A stretch of DNA of 64,000 nucleotides from JADJTT01 sp049306275 (GCA_049306275.1 JBAQQB010000197.1:140342-204341), one strand, 5' to 3'; positions 44,220 through 53,328 are shown, counted from the stretch's first letter. Notes: generated by a model from the sequence alone, not told the origin. A program made the numbers and translations.

Positions 44220-45662
44220 ATGCATCAACTTTTTCGCACAAAACCACTCTTTTCTGGACTTTTTCCATTGACAGGCTTTCTTTTTGTTATAATTATATGT
44301 GTGACATTTACACTATCACTGAAAGCCCAGGGGCCTCCTCTCGACAAAGACGCCCTGGTCATCCGGCAGATCTACGACATTGCCCTTACAGAGGGGCAGT
44401 CGCACGCCTGGCTCAAGGGCCTGACCACCGAAGGATTTGGCCGTTTGGCCGGTTCGGAAGCCGCGGAAAAAGCGGTGGGCTACACCCGGCGGATGCTGGA
44501 GACTGTCGGCGTTGATAGCGTCTGGTTGCAGCCCTGCACGGTACCGCATTGGAACCGCGGAGAACAGGAACAGGTGCGCCTTCTCCTGCCCGACAAAAAG
44601 ACAGTGGAACTGAACGCCCTGGCCCTCGGCAATTCCATTGGCACGGGGCCTGCGGGTATCACGGCACAGGTCATTGAGGTGAAAGGGCTGGAAGAGGTCG
44701 AAGCCCTGCCGGAAGAAGCGGTTAAAGGCAAGATCGTGTTCTACAACCGCCCGATGGACCCGCGTCCGGTCAACACTTTTCAGGCCTACGGCGGGGCTGT
44801 CGACCAGCGGGTTTACGGCGCTTCGCGGGCGGCCAAAAAAGGGGCCGTCGCCGTGGTGGTGCGCTCCATGACGAATGGCCTCGACGATTTTCCCCACACC
44901 GGGACTCTGAGCTATGAAGATCCCAATCGCCGTATCCCGGCTGTGGCCATCAGCACCATCGACGCGGAGATGCTCAGCGCCCTGCTGAAGGAAAAGCCCG
45001 TCAGCCTGTATATGCGCACCACCTGCGAAATTCTTGCCGACGCAGTATCGCACAATGTCGTCGCTGAGTGGCGCGGTTCGGAATTCCCAGGCGAGATCAT
45101 CCTGGTGGGCGGGCACCTGGACTCCTGGGATGTGAGCGGCGGCGCGCACGACGACGGGTCGGGCTGCGTGCAGTCGATGGACGTGCTGCACATTCTCAAA
45201 AAAATGAACTACCAGCCGAAACGCACCATCCGCTGCGTGTTGTTTATGAATGAGGAGAACGGTTTGGCCGGCGGCCGCGCCTACTGGAAAGCCTCTAACG
45301 AAGCAGGCGAGTACCACATGGCAGCGATTGAAGCCGATCGCGGAGGTTTCTCGCCGCGGGGTTTCACCGCCGAAGGGCATGTGGAGACCTTCCAGCGGCA
45401 TTTCAAAAAAGTGAACGAATGGCTTCCTCTCCTGGAGCCCTATGGCCTGCACTTCCGCCTGGGCGGCTCGGGCGCCGATATCTCCGGCCTCAAGGACCAA
45501 AAAGGCCTGTTGATGGGTCTGGATGTGGATACCCAGCGGTATTTCGACTTTCACCACACCCCCAACGATAATTTTGAAAACGTCAACAAGCGGGAGCTGG
45601 AGCTGGGCGCTGCTGCCATGTCGGCGATGGTGTTTCTGTTGGATCAATACGGATTAAAATGA
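44220..45662 (+). CDS. M28 family zinc peptidase (carboxypeptidase Q-like)
   Basis: A 480-residue exported aminopeptidase/carboxypeptidase of family M28, plasma glutamate carboxypeptidase type. Signal peptide 'GFLFVIIICVTFTLSLKAQ'. A PA domain is inserted (about 150-270, 'KGKIVFYNRPMDPRPVNTF'), then the zinc core: 'LVGGHLDSWDVSGGAHDDGS' (His/Asp ligands), 'LFMNEENGLAGGRAYW' (Glu-Glu: catalytic base and ligand), 'AIEADRGGFSPRG' and 'DFHHTPNDNFENVN'. The start at 44220 was chosen because it gives the signal peptide; an earlier in-frame ATG at 44151 would lie in the small RNA region. Its stop overlaps the hpt start by 4 bases (ATGA). Confidence 0.9.
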   Translation: MHQLFRTKPLFSGLFPLTGFLFVIIICVTFTLSLKAQGPPLDKDALVIRQIYDIALTEGQSHAWLKGLTTEGFGRLAGSEAAEKAVGYTRRMLETVGVDSVWLQPCTVPHWNRGEQEQVRLLLPDKKTVELNALALGNSIGTGPAGITAQVIEVKGLEEVEALPEEAVKGKIVFYNRPMDPRPVNTFQAYGGAVDQRVYGASRAAKKGAVAVVVRSMTNGLDDFPHTGTLSYEDPNRRIPAVAISTIDAEMLSALLKEKPVSLYMRTTCEILADAVSHNVVAEWRGSEFPGEIILVGGHLDSWDVSGGAHDDGSGCVQSMDVLHILKKMNYQPKRTIRCVLFMNEENGLAGGRAYWKASNEAGEYHMAAIEADRGGFSPRGFTAEGHVETFQRHFKKVNEWLPLLEPYGLHFRLGGSGADISGLKDQKGLLMGLDVDTQRYFDFHHTPNDNFENVNKRELELGAAAMSAMVFLLDQYGLK

Positions 45663-46204
45663 CCACACAACAAGCCGTTTTTTTGCACAACCACTGGTTC
45701 GATCTCTACCTACCCGCTTCGGATATCCAGGCGAAGGTGGCGGAGATGGGGCAGCGGATCAGGGCAGATTTCGAGGACAAACGCCCCCTTTTCCTCATCG
45801 TGTTGAACGGCGCGTTCATATTCGCCGCCGACCTGGTGCGGGCTTGCCAGATCGAATCGGAGCTGGCTTTTATTAAACTTTCTTCCTACAGCGGCCTGTC
45901 GACTTCGGGCAAAGTGCAGACCGTGATGGGCCTCAACGTGCCGTTGGAAGGGCGGCATGTCATCGTCGTGGAAGACATCATCGATTCGGGGAAGACGATG
46001 CAGGCCCTGGTACCTGATCTGCAGCGGCAGAACCCGGGCTCTGTCTCAATCGCCGCCCTGCTGCTCAAGCCCGAGTGCCTGGCGCACCCGCTCCACATTG
46101 AATACCTGGGTTTCGAAATACCCAATAAATTCGTGGTGGGCTATGGTCTCGACTACGATGGCCTGGGTCGTGGCTGGGCGTCTATTTATCAAATCCGGAA
46201 ATAA
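45659..46204 (+). CDS. hpt: hypoxanthine phosphoribosyltransferase
   Basis: A 181-residue purine salvage enzyme that makes IMP or GMP from hypoxanthine/guanine and PRPP. The PRPP loop is clear ('VIVVEDIIDSGKTM'), as are 'LIVLNGAFIFAADLVR' and the C-terminal 'VVGYGLDYDGLGR'. Usual length. The start codon overlaps the stop of the M28 gene (ATGA), so they are translationally coupled although their functions are unrelated. Confidence 0.95.
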   Translation: MTTQQAVFLHNHWFDLYLPASDIQAKVAEMGQRIRADFEDKRPLFLIVLNGAFIFAADLVRACQIESELAFIKLSSYSGLSTSGKVQTVMGLNVPLEGRHVIVVEDIIDSGKTMQALVPDLQRQNPGSVSIAALLLKPECLAHPLHIEYLGFEIPNKFVVGYGLDYDGLGRGWASIYQIRK

Positions 46205-46214
46205 ACGATAAACG
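46204..46214. repeat. word repeat AACGATAAACG, third copy
   Basis: The same 11-mer as at 9594 and 9608, placed right after the hpt stop. It shows that the word recurs at distant gaps in the chromosome. Confidence 0.45.
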
Positions 46215-46224
46215 AAACCAAAAG

Positions 46225-47025
46225 ATGTTTCCTAAAGAAGAATTAGCGTACCTGGCCGTAAGGGCCTGCGAAGTGGTGGAGAAAACCGGCTCTTTCATCC
46301 GCCAGGAATTGGGGCGGGTGGGCGCCGACAAGGTGGAGGAGAAGTCGTTGCACAGCCTGGTGAGCTACGTCGACCGCAGCGCCGAGGAGCAACTCGTGGA
46401 AGGACTGGGGGCGCTGCTCCCGGAGGCTACATTCCTGACGGAAGAAGAAACCGTGCAGACGCGGCAGGGCAATTTGCAATGGATCATCGATCCCCTCGAC
46501 GGCACGACCAATTTCCTGCACCAGTTGCCCTGCTTTGCGATCAGCGTGGCCTTGCGGGAAGGGGATCGCACGGTGCTGGGCATCGTGTATGAGGTCAACC
46601 GCCCGGAGATGTTTTACGCATGGGCGGGCGGCGGCGCCTTTCTCAACGGCAGGCCCATCCGGGTGAGCGCGACGGCGCGGATGAAGGATGCCTTGCTCGC
46701 CACGGGTTTCCCCTATTACGACTTCGATCGCATGGACGCTTATCTGGGCGTTTTGAAAGACCTGATGCGCGAGACGAGGGGCATCCGGCGGCTGGGATCG
46801 GCGGCGGTCGACCTGGCCTATGTGGCCTGCGGCCGCTTCGACGGCTTTTTCGAATACAGCCTGCACCCCTGGGATGTGGCGGCGGGCGCCCTGCTCGTCG
46901 AGGAGGCCGGCGGGCGGGTGACCGATTTCTCCGGAGGAAACAACTACCTCTTTGGCAAGGAGATCCTGGCGGTCAACCAGGGCATAGCCGATGCACTCGC
47001 CGGGGCTCTTTCGCGGGCTTTTTGA
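46225..47025 (+). CDS. inositol monophosphatase family phosphatase
   Basis: A 266-residue Mg2+-dependent phosphatase. The metal site is plain: 'FLTEEET' (Glu), 'WIIDPLDGTTNFLHQ' (DPxDGTxN) and 'HPWDVAAGALLVEEAGG' (WDxxAG). The family contains inositol-1-phosphatase, SuhB, CysQ-like and histidinol-phosphatase enzymes; sequence alone suggests the IMPase/SuhB branch. It lies 20 bases after hpt on the same strand, possibly in the same operon. Confidence 0.92.
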   Translation: MFPKEELAYLAVRACEVVEKTGSFIRQELGRVGADKVEEKSLHSLVSYVDRSAEEQLVEGLGALLPEATFLTEEETVQTRQGNLQWIIDPLDGTTNFLHQLPCFAISVALREGDRTVLGIVYEVNRPEMFYAWAGGGAFLNGRPIRVSATARMKDALLATGFPYYDFDRMDAYLGVLKDLMRETRGIRRLGSAAVDLAYVACGRFDGFFEYSLHPWDVAAGALLVEEAGGRVTDFSGGNNYLFGKEILAVNQGIADALAGALSRAF

Positions 47026-47115
47026 TCCGGAAAAAGGGGGCTTTGATCGAACAAAATAGCATTTCCGCAAAAGGCCCTTTACTTTGGGCGCTGATTCGGG
47101 TAAAAGCATGCACGT

Positions 47116-48354
47116 ATGAACCTAATGGAAAATATCAGCATGGCGTTCCGGTCGATCCGCTCGAACATGATGCGTGCGGTCTTGACCCTTTTGATCATCG
47201 CCTTCGGCATTATGGCCCTGGTGGGCATTCTGACGGCTATCGACAGCACCGTCTATGCCCTCAACGACAGCATCTCCAGCCTGGGGGCCAACTCTTTCAC
47301 CATCGACCCGAAGGGCGGCGGCATTCAGGGCCACCGTGGCGGCCGGCGCGATAAGCGGGGCGATCCCATCAGTTTCGACCAGGCGGTGAACTTCAAGGAA
47401 TCGTTCCATTTTCCGGCCAAGGTTTCCGTTTCCCTTTTCTGCACGGAAATGGCGGCGGTCAAATACGGGGAGGAAAAGACCAATCCCAACGTCAGCATGA
47501 TGGGGGTAGATGAAAACTACCTCGACGTGAAGGGCATGGAACTGGAGATCGGCCGCAATTTCACGGCGGTGGAGGCCATGAACGGAGGCAACCGCATCCT
47601 CATCGGCATGGACATCGTCGACATGCTTTTCGACGACAAACCCCTAAAGGCTATCAACCAACTCATCACCGTAGGGAGCACGCGCTACCAGGTAATCGGG
47701 GTGCTCAAATCGAAGGGCGCCAGTATGAACCAGAGCGAAGACCGGCAGGTGCTCGTACCCCTCCAGACGGGCAAGCGTTTTTACGGAACCTCCGATTCCG
47801 ACTACGACCTCATGGTGGCGGTAACCAACGCCACAGACATCGACTATGCCGTCGCCGCCGCTACCGGCCAGTTCCGCAACATTCGCAAGCTCAGGGCCGC
47901 TGAGGACAATGACTTCGAAATATTCAAAAGCGAAAGCCTGATCGGTCTGATCAAGGAAAATACGACCAACCTGCGCATGGGCGCGGTGGCCATCGGCCTC
48001 ATGACCCTTCTGGGCGCCGCCATCGGCCTGATGAACATCATGTTGGTATCGGTTGCCGAGCGCACGCGCGAGATCGGCGTCTGCAAGGCCATCGGCGCCA
48101 ACAGCCGCACCATTCTCATCCAGTTTCTGACCGAGGCCATCCTCATCTGCCAGTTGGGCGGCATCGTCGGCATCGTGCTGGGCATCCTGATCGGCAACAT
48201 CATCAGCCTGCTGATGGGCAGCGCCTTTTTCGTGCCCTGGGGCTGGATCGGCATCGCCATCCTGACTTCCTTCCTGGTCGGTCTCTCGGCAGGGATCTAC
48301 CCCGCACTCAAAGCCGCCAAACTCGACCCCATCGATGCGCTGCGCTACGAGTAA
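47116..48354 (+). CDS. MacB-type ABC transporter permease
   Basis: A 412-residue membrane subunit of the MacB/FtsX family: one N-terminal helix ('VLTLLIIAFGIMALVGILTA'), a large periplasmic MacB_PCD domain (about 50-270) and three C-terminal helices with 'AERTREIGVCKAIGANSRTI' and 'AGIYPALKAAKLDPIDALRYE', the usual ending. Such permeases export peptides, lipids or antibiotics or transmit mechanical signals. No ATPase or membrane-fusion gene is next to it here. An alternative start is at 47125 (MENISMAFR). It ends inside the last 10 bases of the convergent alkB-like gene. Confidence 0.9.
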   Translation: MNLMENISMAFRSIRSNMMRAVLTLLIIAFGIMALVGILTAIDSTVYALNDSISSLGANSFTIDPKGGGIQGHRGGRRDKRGDPISFDQAVNFKESFHFPAKVSVSLFCTEMAAVKYGEEKTNPNVSMMGVDENYLDVKGMELEIGRNFTAVEAMNGGNRILIGMDIVDMLFDDKPLKAINQLITVGSTRYQVIGVLKSKGASMNQSEDRQVLVPLQTGKRFYGTSDSDYDLMVAVTNATDIDYAVAAATGQFRNIRKLRAAEDNDFEIFKSESLIGLIKENTTNLRMGAVAIGLMTLLGAAIGLMNIMLVSVAERTREIGVCKAIGANSRTILIQFLTEAILICQLGGIVGIVLGILIGNIISLLMGSAFFVPWGWIGIAILTSFLVGLSAGIYPALKAAKLDPIDALRYE

Positions 48355-49343
48355 TGGGAGACCAGCGGGTCCATCACCCTGAACCACAGCGGCGGAACCA
48401 GGGCCATTAGGATCGAGGTAGGGTACCCATAGGGTAGTTGCGGGCTTTCATCCCAATGCCTGAGCACCTGGTATTTCCGCGTAGCTTTGTAGTGGTGGTC
48501 GGAATGCCGCGTGAGTTCGTACAGGAAAATGCGGCCCAGTTCGTGGTCGGAATTCCAGGAATGAGTGGGCAGCACAGGTTCGTACCTTCCCGATGGCAGT
48601 TTTTTGCGCCTCAGGCCGTAGTGTTCGATGTAGTTGACGGTTTCCAGCAGGAGGAAGCCCACGACGGCGATGCCGATGGCGAATAACAGTCCTTCCCATT
48701 GGTAGTACCACCAAATTCCCCCCAGGTACACCAGTTGAATGAGTTGGAAGCGCAGCATTTCGTTTTTCTCCAGTTTCCAGGCATTGCGGTAGCTGCCCCA
48801 GACGGAGCGCAGCCAAAAGGCGTAGATGACTTCGCCCTTGCGCGCAGAGGCGGGGTCGTCGTCGGTCGCCACGTTTTTGTGGTGGCCGCGGTTGTGTTCG
48901 ATGAAAAAATGCATGTACAGGGCAGGCAGGAGGAGTATTTTGGCCATCGCCTGTTCTGCCAGGCCAGGCCTGTGCCCCAGTTCATGCGCCACGTTGATGC
49001 CGAAGGCGCCCACTACCAATCCGACGTTGAGCCACATGGCGGCCAGTTCCCAGAGGGTCCGGTCCTGAGCCGCCTGGGTGTGGAGGGCGTAGGCGATCAG
49101 GCCGTATAGCACGGGGATGTGCAGGTAAAGCAGCCAGTCGAAAAAACGATTTTTCGCTTGCTGTGTTTCCTCTTCCTGAGAGAGGTTGTAAGCGGAGCGG
49201 GGAAGGAGTTGTTCCAGCACGGGAATGAGGAAGAAGGCGATGTAGACGGAGCCGGGGGAGGCCCATCCGCCGTGCCAGACGCCCCAGAAACCGGCGATGG
49301 GGGCGAGATAGGCGAGGAGGTACTTGTATTCTTTCCACAGCAT
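48345..49343 (-). CDS. alkane 1-monooxygenase family (AlkB-like) membrane hydroxylase
   Basis: A 332-residue membrane di-iron hydroxylase that puts a terminal hydroxyl on alkanes or acyl chains. Boxes seen: 'NVAHELGHRP', 'FIEHNRGHHKNVATDDDPA', 'LLETVNYIEHYGLRR' and 'ELTRHSDHHYKATRKYQ', with six hydrophobic stretches. AlkB normally gets electrons from rubredoxin and its reductase; neither is near, and a flavin/2Fe-2S reductase gene is divergent from it. Activity on fatty acids or another lipid is also possible. The start at 49343 (MLWKEYKYLL) was chosen; upstream codons in frame lie in the promoter. Stop overlaps the permease gene by 10 bases. Confidence 0.88.
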   Translation of the reverse strand: MLWKEYKYLLAYLAPIAGFWGVWHGGWASPGSVYIAFFLIPVLEQLLPRSAYNLSQEEETQQAKNRFFDWLLYLHIPVLYGLIAYALHTQAAQDRTLWELAAMWLNVGLVVGAFGINVAHELGHRPGLAEQAMAKILLLPALYMHFFIEHNRGHHKNVATDDDPASARKGEVIYAFWLRSVWGSYRNAWKLEKNEMLRFQLIQLVYLGGIWWYYQWEGLLFAIGIAVVGFLLLETVNYIEHYGLRRKKLPSGRYEPVLPTHSWNSDHELGRIFLYELTRHSDHHYKATRKYQVLRHWDESPQLPYGYPTSILMALVPPLWFRVMDPLVSHYS

Positions 49344-49363
49344 GGTAGCCAGTAGTTTTTTGA

Positions 49364-49395
49364 TTAAATTAGCGCAAAATAGCCAAACGAGCAAA
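49364..49395 (-). promoter_or_regulatory. candidate promoter of the alkB-like gene
   Basis: On the minus strand TTTG (49395-49392), 20 bases, TAATTTAA (49371-49364): the spacing is right and the -7 box differs from TAnnTTTG at its last two bases. It lies in the 62-base gap between the divergent hydroxylase and reductase genes, so the two are probably regulated together. Confidence 0.5.
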
Positions 49396-49405
49396 CCCGA
49401 CAGAA

Positions 49406-50506
49406 ATGAGCAAAAATTTTTATCCGCTTGTGGTCTCCGAAGTGAGACGGGAGACCGCAGATGCAGTGTCCGTTTTTTTCCAGGTTCCTGACAACCTGAA
49501 GGAGACTTTCCAATACAAGCATGGCCAATACCTCACCCTGAAATTCACCCTCAACGGCAAGGAAGCGCGCCGGGCCTACTCCATGTCGAGCAGCCCCCTG
49601 GAGGAGCGCCTGTGCGTGACGGTGAAGCGGGTGGATGGAGGACTGGTCTCTCCCTACATCAATGACAAGTTGAAGGCCGGCGATACGGTGGATGTCATGT
49701 CACCCGAGGGCCGGTTTTTCACCGATATCCACGAGGGGCAGAAGAAGACTTATTACATGATCGGCGCGGGCAGCGGCATCACGCCCCTGATGTCGATCAT
49801 CAAAACCATCCTGGAAGTGGAGCCGATGAGCGTCATTTTCCTGCTCTACGGCAACCGTAGCGAGGAGAGCATCATTTTCCGCGAGGAGCTCAAGCGCCTG
49901 CAGGAGCGCTATGCGGGCCAGCTGTTCGTGGAGCACACCCTGAGCCGGCCTGGCCGGGAGAAGTCGAAGGGGCTGGCGGGGCTTTTCTCAAAAGGTACGA
50001 TCAGCTGGGAGGGCCGCGTAGGCCGCATCGACGGCAAGATGGTGGAGTCGTTTCTGAATGCCAATCCGCTCCGCAGCAAGGATGCCGATTTTTTCCTCTG
50101 CGGTCCGGGCGAGATGATCGACGCGGTAAAGGGCAAGCTGGCGGCACTTGGCAAGGATGGCAAGCACATTCATACCGAATACTTCACGACCGCCGAAGTC
50201 GATGAGTCGCAGCGGGCATCCGGCGTTGCCGGGGCCAGGGCGTTTGTCACGCTCAACGGCAAGAAGATCGAGGTGACGATTCCGGAGAAGAAGACGATTT
50301 TGGCGACCTTGCTGGATGCGAAATACGACCCGCCTTTTTCCTGCACTTCCGGGGCGTGCTCGACCTGTCTGGCCAAGCTCACGAAGGGCACGGTGAAGAT
50401 GGACGTCTGCTATGCGCTTGACGAGGAGGAGGTGAAGGAAGGATTCATTCTCACCTGTCAGTCGCACCCGACGAGCGGCGAGGTGGAGTTGACGTACGAC
50501 GTTTAA
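49406..50506 (+). CDS. FAD/NAD(P)-dependent reductase with C-terminal 2Fe-2S ferredoxin domain
   Basis: A 366-residue electron-transfer protein of the phenylacetyl-CoA oxygenase reductase (PaaE/PaaK)/HCP-reductase type. An FAD-binding ferredoxin-reductase domain ('RRAYSMSSSP') is followed by the NAD domain ('YYMIGAGSGITPLMSIIKTI') and a plant-type 2Fe-2S domain with 'FSCTSGACSTC' and a later Cys ('ILTCQSHP'). It passes electrons from NAD(P)H to an oxygenase or desaturase. Its placement, divergent from the AlkB-like gene with a 62-base gap, makes that enzyme the likely client; this is inference. Its TAA stop shares the TTAA palindrome with the stop of pyrH. Confidence 0.9.
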   Translation: MSKNFYPLVVSEVRRETADAVSVFFQVPDNLKETFQYKHGQYLTLKFTLNGKEARRAYSMSSSPLEERLCVTVKRVDGGLVSPYINDKLKAGDTVDVMSPEGRFFTDIHEGQKKTYYMIGAGSGITPLMSIIKTILEVEPMSVIFLLYGNRSEESIIFREELKRLQERYAGQLFVEHTLSRPGREKSKGLAGLFSKGTISWEGRVGRIDGKMVESFLNANPLRSKDADFFLCGPGEMIDAVKGKLAALGKDGKHIHTEYFTTAEVDESQRASGVAGARAFVTLNGKKIEVTIPEKKTILATLLDAKYDPPFSCTSGACSTCLAKLTKGTVKMDVCYALDEEEVKEGFILTCQSHPTSGEVELTYDV

Positions 50507-51216
50507 CTGACGAGGGTTCCCACGTGTTCGCCGTTGACGATTTTCATCAGGTTGTCTTCATGGTTGATATTGAAGACGATGATGGGGATGTTGTTTTGCT
50601 GGCAGAGGGTGAAGGCCGTCATGTCCATGACGTTGAGGCCGAGGCTGATGACCTTGGCGAAGGTCAGGTTGTCGAAGCGGGTGGCGGTGGGGTCTTTTTC
50701 GGGGTCGGCGGTATAGATACCATCGACGCGGGTGCCTTTGAGGATGACGTCGGCGCCGATTTCGCTGGCGCGGAGGGCGGCTGCCGAGTCGGTGGTGAAG
50801 TAGGGGCTGCCGGTGCCTGCGGAGAAGATGACGATGCGGCCTTTTTCCAGGTGGCGTATGGCGCGGCGGCGTATGTAGGGTTCGGCGATCTGGTTCATTT
50901 CGATGGCTGATACCAGGCGGGTGAAGAGGCCGATGCTCTCCATGGCGCTTTGGAGGGCCATGCCGTTGATGACGGTGGCGAGCATGCCCATATAGTCGCC
51001 CTGTACGCGATCGATGCCCGATTTGGATGCCTGCAGCCCGCGGAAGATATTGCCGCCGCCGATGACGACGGCGACTTCGATACCCGCTTCGTGGAGCACT
51101 TTGATTTGATGGGCGTAGTGGAAGAGTTTGGAAGACTCGATTCCGAATTGCTGTTCACCCATGAGGGTTTCCCCGCTGAGTTTCAACAGGACGCGTTTGT
51201 ACCTGGGTTTGCTCAT
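50503..51216 (-). CDS. pyrH: UMP kinase
   Basis: A 237-residue hexameric UMP kinase of the amino-acid-kinase fold, which phosphorylates UMP in pyrimidine synthesis. Seen: 'LLKLSGETLMG' (ATP site), 'VAVVIGGGNIFRG', 'IRRRAIRHLEKGRIVIFSAG' and 'VDGIYTADPEKDPTA'. Standard length. In many bacteria it follows tsf, as here, but a strong terminator lies between tsf and pyrH. Confidence 0.96.
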   Translation of the reverse strand: MSKPRYKRVLLKLSGETLMGEQQFGIESSKLFHYAHQIKVLHEAGIEVAVVIGGGNIFRGLQASKSGIDRVQGDYMGMLATVINGMALQSAMESIGLFTRLVSAIEMNQIAEPYIRRRAIRHLEKGRIVIFSAGTGSPYFTTDSAAALRASEIGADVILKGTRVDGIYTADPEKDPTATRFDNLTFAKVISLGLNVMDMTAFTLCQQNNIPIIVFNINHEDNLMKIVNGEHVGTLVS

Positions 51217-51263
51217 AACCTTTCGATTTAGCCCTTACTTGCGGGACAAAGTTAGCAAAAATG

Positions 51264-51295
51264 AAAAAGGCGAACCTTTTGGGGTTCGCCTTTTT
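51264..51295 (-). terminator. terminator between tsf and pyrH
   Basis: A perfect 13-bp stem (AAAAAGGCGAACC / GGTTCGCCTTTTT) with loop TTTTGG, 7 bases after the tsf stop. It should end the rplM-rpsI-rpsB-tsf message and separates it from pyrH, or partly lets it through. Confidence 0.92.
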
Positions 51296-51302
51296 GGAGG
51301 TC

Positions 51303-52133
51303 TTAGCCGAGGGTAACGTGCCGGAAGGCTGTAACCGTGAGGTCTTTATCGATGTCCTGGAGGAACTGCTTGACCGTTTTCTTGTTGTCTTTGACGAAGG
51401 TCTGGTTGAGCAGGGTAGTTTCCTCGAAGAATTTCCTCAGTTTGCCTTTGGCGATGTTTTCGAGCATATTTTCGGGCTTGCCTTCTTTGCGAGCCTGTTC
51501 CATACCGATTTCGATCTCCTTTTGGATAATGGAGGCGTCGACGCCGTCCTGATCGACTGCGATGGGGCGCATGGCGGCAACCTGCATGGCGACGTCGCGG
51601 CCCGGGTCGAAGAAGGAGTCGTTGTGTTTGTTGAGGCCGACGAGCACGGCAGCCTTGTTGCCCATGTGGATATAGGGGGCTACCATATCAGCGGTCAGCG
51701 ACTCGTACTGGGCGAGTTCGATTTTTTCACCGATAACGCCGACCTGTTCGGATACTTTTTCAGCAACAGTTATGTTGTTGAATTTGGTTTGGAGCAGGGC
51801 GTCGAGGGAAGCGGGCATGTTATCGAGGGCCAGTTGTGCGAAGGAGTTGGCCAGGTCGATGAAGTTCTGGTTTTTGGCCACGAAGTCGGTTTCGGAGCTC
51901 AGCCTGACGATGACGCCGCGCTTTTTGTCGTCGGAAACCAGGGCGATGACCACGCCTTCCTTGGCTTCGCGGTCGGCGCGTTTGATGGAAAGTTTTTGGC
52001 CTTTTTTGCGGAGGTATTCAATGGCCTTTTCGAAGTCGCCATTGGAATCTTCGAGAGCGGCTTTGCAGTCCATCATACCGGCGCCGGTAATGTCCCGGAG
52101 TTTTTTAACGTCGGCGGGAGATATATTGCTCAT
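51303..52133 (-). CDS. tsf: elongation factor Ts
   Basis: A 276-residue nucleotide-exchange factor of EF-Tu. N-terminal UBA-like domain ('VKKLRDITGAGMMDCKAAL', 'GDFEKAIEYLRKKG') followed by the core ('LSSETDFVAKNQNF', 'YIHMGNKAAVLVGLN'). Usual length for Bacteroidota. Follows rpsB as in nearly all bacteria. Confidence 0.97.
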   Translation of the reverse strand: MSNISPADVKKLRDITGAGMMDCKAALEDSNGDFEKAIEYLRKKGQKLSIKRADREAKEGVVIALVSDDKKRGVIVRLSSETDFVAKNQNFIDLANSFAQLALDNMPASLDALLQTKFNNITVAEKVSEQVGVIGEKIELAQYESLTADMVAPYIHMGNKAAVLVGLNKHNDSFFDPGRDVAMQVAAMRPIAVDQDGVDASIIQKEIEIGMEQARKEGKPENMLENIAKGKLRKFFEETTLLNQTFVKDNKKTVKQFLQDIDKDLTVTAFRHVTLG

Positions 52134-52176
52134 TGTATATGCGGTTAAAATGGTTTGTGAATGGTAGTACGGTTGC

Positions 52177-52905
52177 TTATTCCTCGTCGGCCGTCGCGGG
52201 CTTTTCCGTCTTGCTCCGTTCGCGGTCAGACAGGCCCTGGCGGATAGCGTCGGCCATGTAGTTGACGATGATGGAGATCGACTTGGAAGCGTCGTCGTTT
52301 GCCGGGATCGCGAAGTCTACGCTGTTGGGGTCGGAGTTGGTATCGACCATAGCGAAGGTGCGGATGCCCAGTTTCTTGGCTTCGTCGATAGCGATGTGTT
52401 CATGGGAGACGTCGACCACGAAGACGGCTGCCGGGAGGCGGGTGAGGCTGGCGATACCGCCGAGCACTTTTTCCAGTTTATCGCGTTCGCGGCCCAGGGT
52501 GAGGCGCTCTTTTTTGGTCATCGTCTCGGCGCTGCCGTCCTGCAGCATGCGGTCGATGTTCTGCAGTTTCTTGATCGAGCGGCGGATGGTGGCGAAGTTG
52601 GTCATCATACCACCCAGCCAGCGGTCGGTCACGAAGGGCATGCCAACGGAGAGGGCAGCTTTGGACACGATATCGCGGGCTTGTTTTTTGGTGGCAACGA
52701 ACATGACCTTGCGGCCCGACTTGGCGATCTGGCGCATGGCGTTGGCCGCGCGGTCCATCGATTCCAGCGTACGGTTGAGGTCGATGACGTGGATGCCCTT
52801 GTATTCAGTGAAGATGTAGGGGGCCATTTTGGGGTTCCACTTCTTCTTCAGGTGGCCGAAATGAACCCCGGCGTTGAGCAAATCTTTATAGGTAGGCTTT
52901 TCCAT
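52177..52905 (-). CDS. rpsB: 30S ribosomal protein S2
   Basis: A 242-residue ribosomal protein. Typical motifs: 'LLNAGVHFGHLKKKWNPKM', 'MFVATKKQARDIV', 'RWLGGMMTNFATIRRSIKKL' and 'LGIRTFAMVDTNSDPN'. A Glu/Lys-rich tail is normal. Second-to-last gene of the ribosomal run. Confidence 0.97.
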   Translation of the reverse strand: MEKPTYKDLLNAGVHFGHLKKKWNPKMAPYIFTEYKGIHVIDLNRTLESMDRAANAMRQIAKSGRKVMFVATKKQARDIVSKAALSVGMPFVTDRWLGGMMTNFATIRRSIKKLQNIDRMLQDGSAETMTKKERLTLGRERDKLEKVLGGIASLTRLPAAVFVVDVSHEHIAIDEAKKLGIRTFAMVDTNSDPNSVDFAIPANDDASKSISIIVNYMADAIRQGLSDRERSKTEKPATADEE

Positions 52906-52941
52906 TTTCGAATGTCGTTGATAAATGTTGAAAAAAACCGA

Positions 52942-53328
52942 TTAACGCTTGGAGAACTGGAAGCTCCTTCTTGCTTTGGGTTTCCCGTACTTTTTGCGTT
53001 CCACCTCGCGGGAGTCGCGCGTCAGGTACTTCTCGTCCTTGAGCGGTTTGCGGAACTCTTCGTTCAGCTTGACCAGCGCGCGGGAGATACCCATGCGGAC
53101 TGCCTCGGACTGGCCTTTGAAGCCGCCGCCGTTGACGTTGACCACCAGGTTGTAGAGGTTTTTGGCGTCAATCAGTTCGAATGGCCCGGTGATATTGCCC
53201 TGGATGTGCTTTTGAGGGAAATACTCCTTAAAGTCCTTCCCATTGATGGTGATCTGGCCGTCACCCTTGGTCAGGTATACGCGAGCTACCGACGATTTCC
53301 TTCTGCCTATGGCATTGATCATTTCCAT
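52942..53328 (-). CDS. rpsI: 30S ribosomal protein S9
   Basis: A 128-residue ribosomal protein with 'IGRRKSSVARVYL', 'NVNGGGFKGQSEAVRMGI' and the conserved C-terminus 'KYGKPKARRSFQFSKR', whose last Arg reaches the P-site tRNA. Lies 28 bases after rplM. Confidence 0.97.
   Translation of the reverse strand: MEMINAIGRRKSSVARVYLTKGDGQITINGKDFKEYFPQKHIQGNITGPFELIDAKNLYNLVVNVNGGGFKGQSEAVRMGISRALVKLNEEFRKPLKDEKYLTRDSREVERKKYGKPKARRSFQFSKR

Noticed and set aside
44316..45647. A 443-codon open frame antisense to the M28 peptidase.
   Set aside because: The M28 protein has signal peptide, PA domain and zinc ligands; the opposite frame has none.
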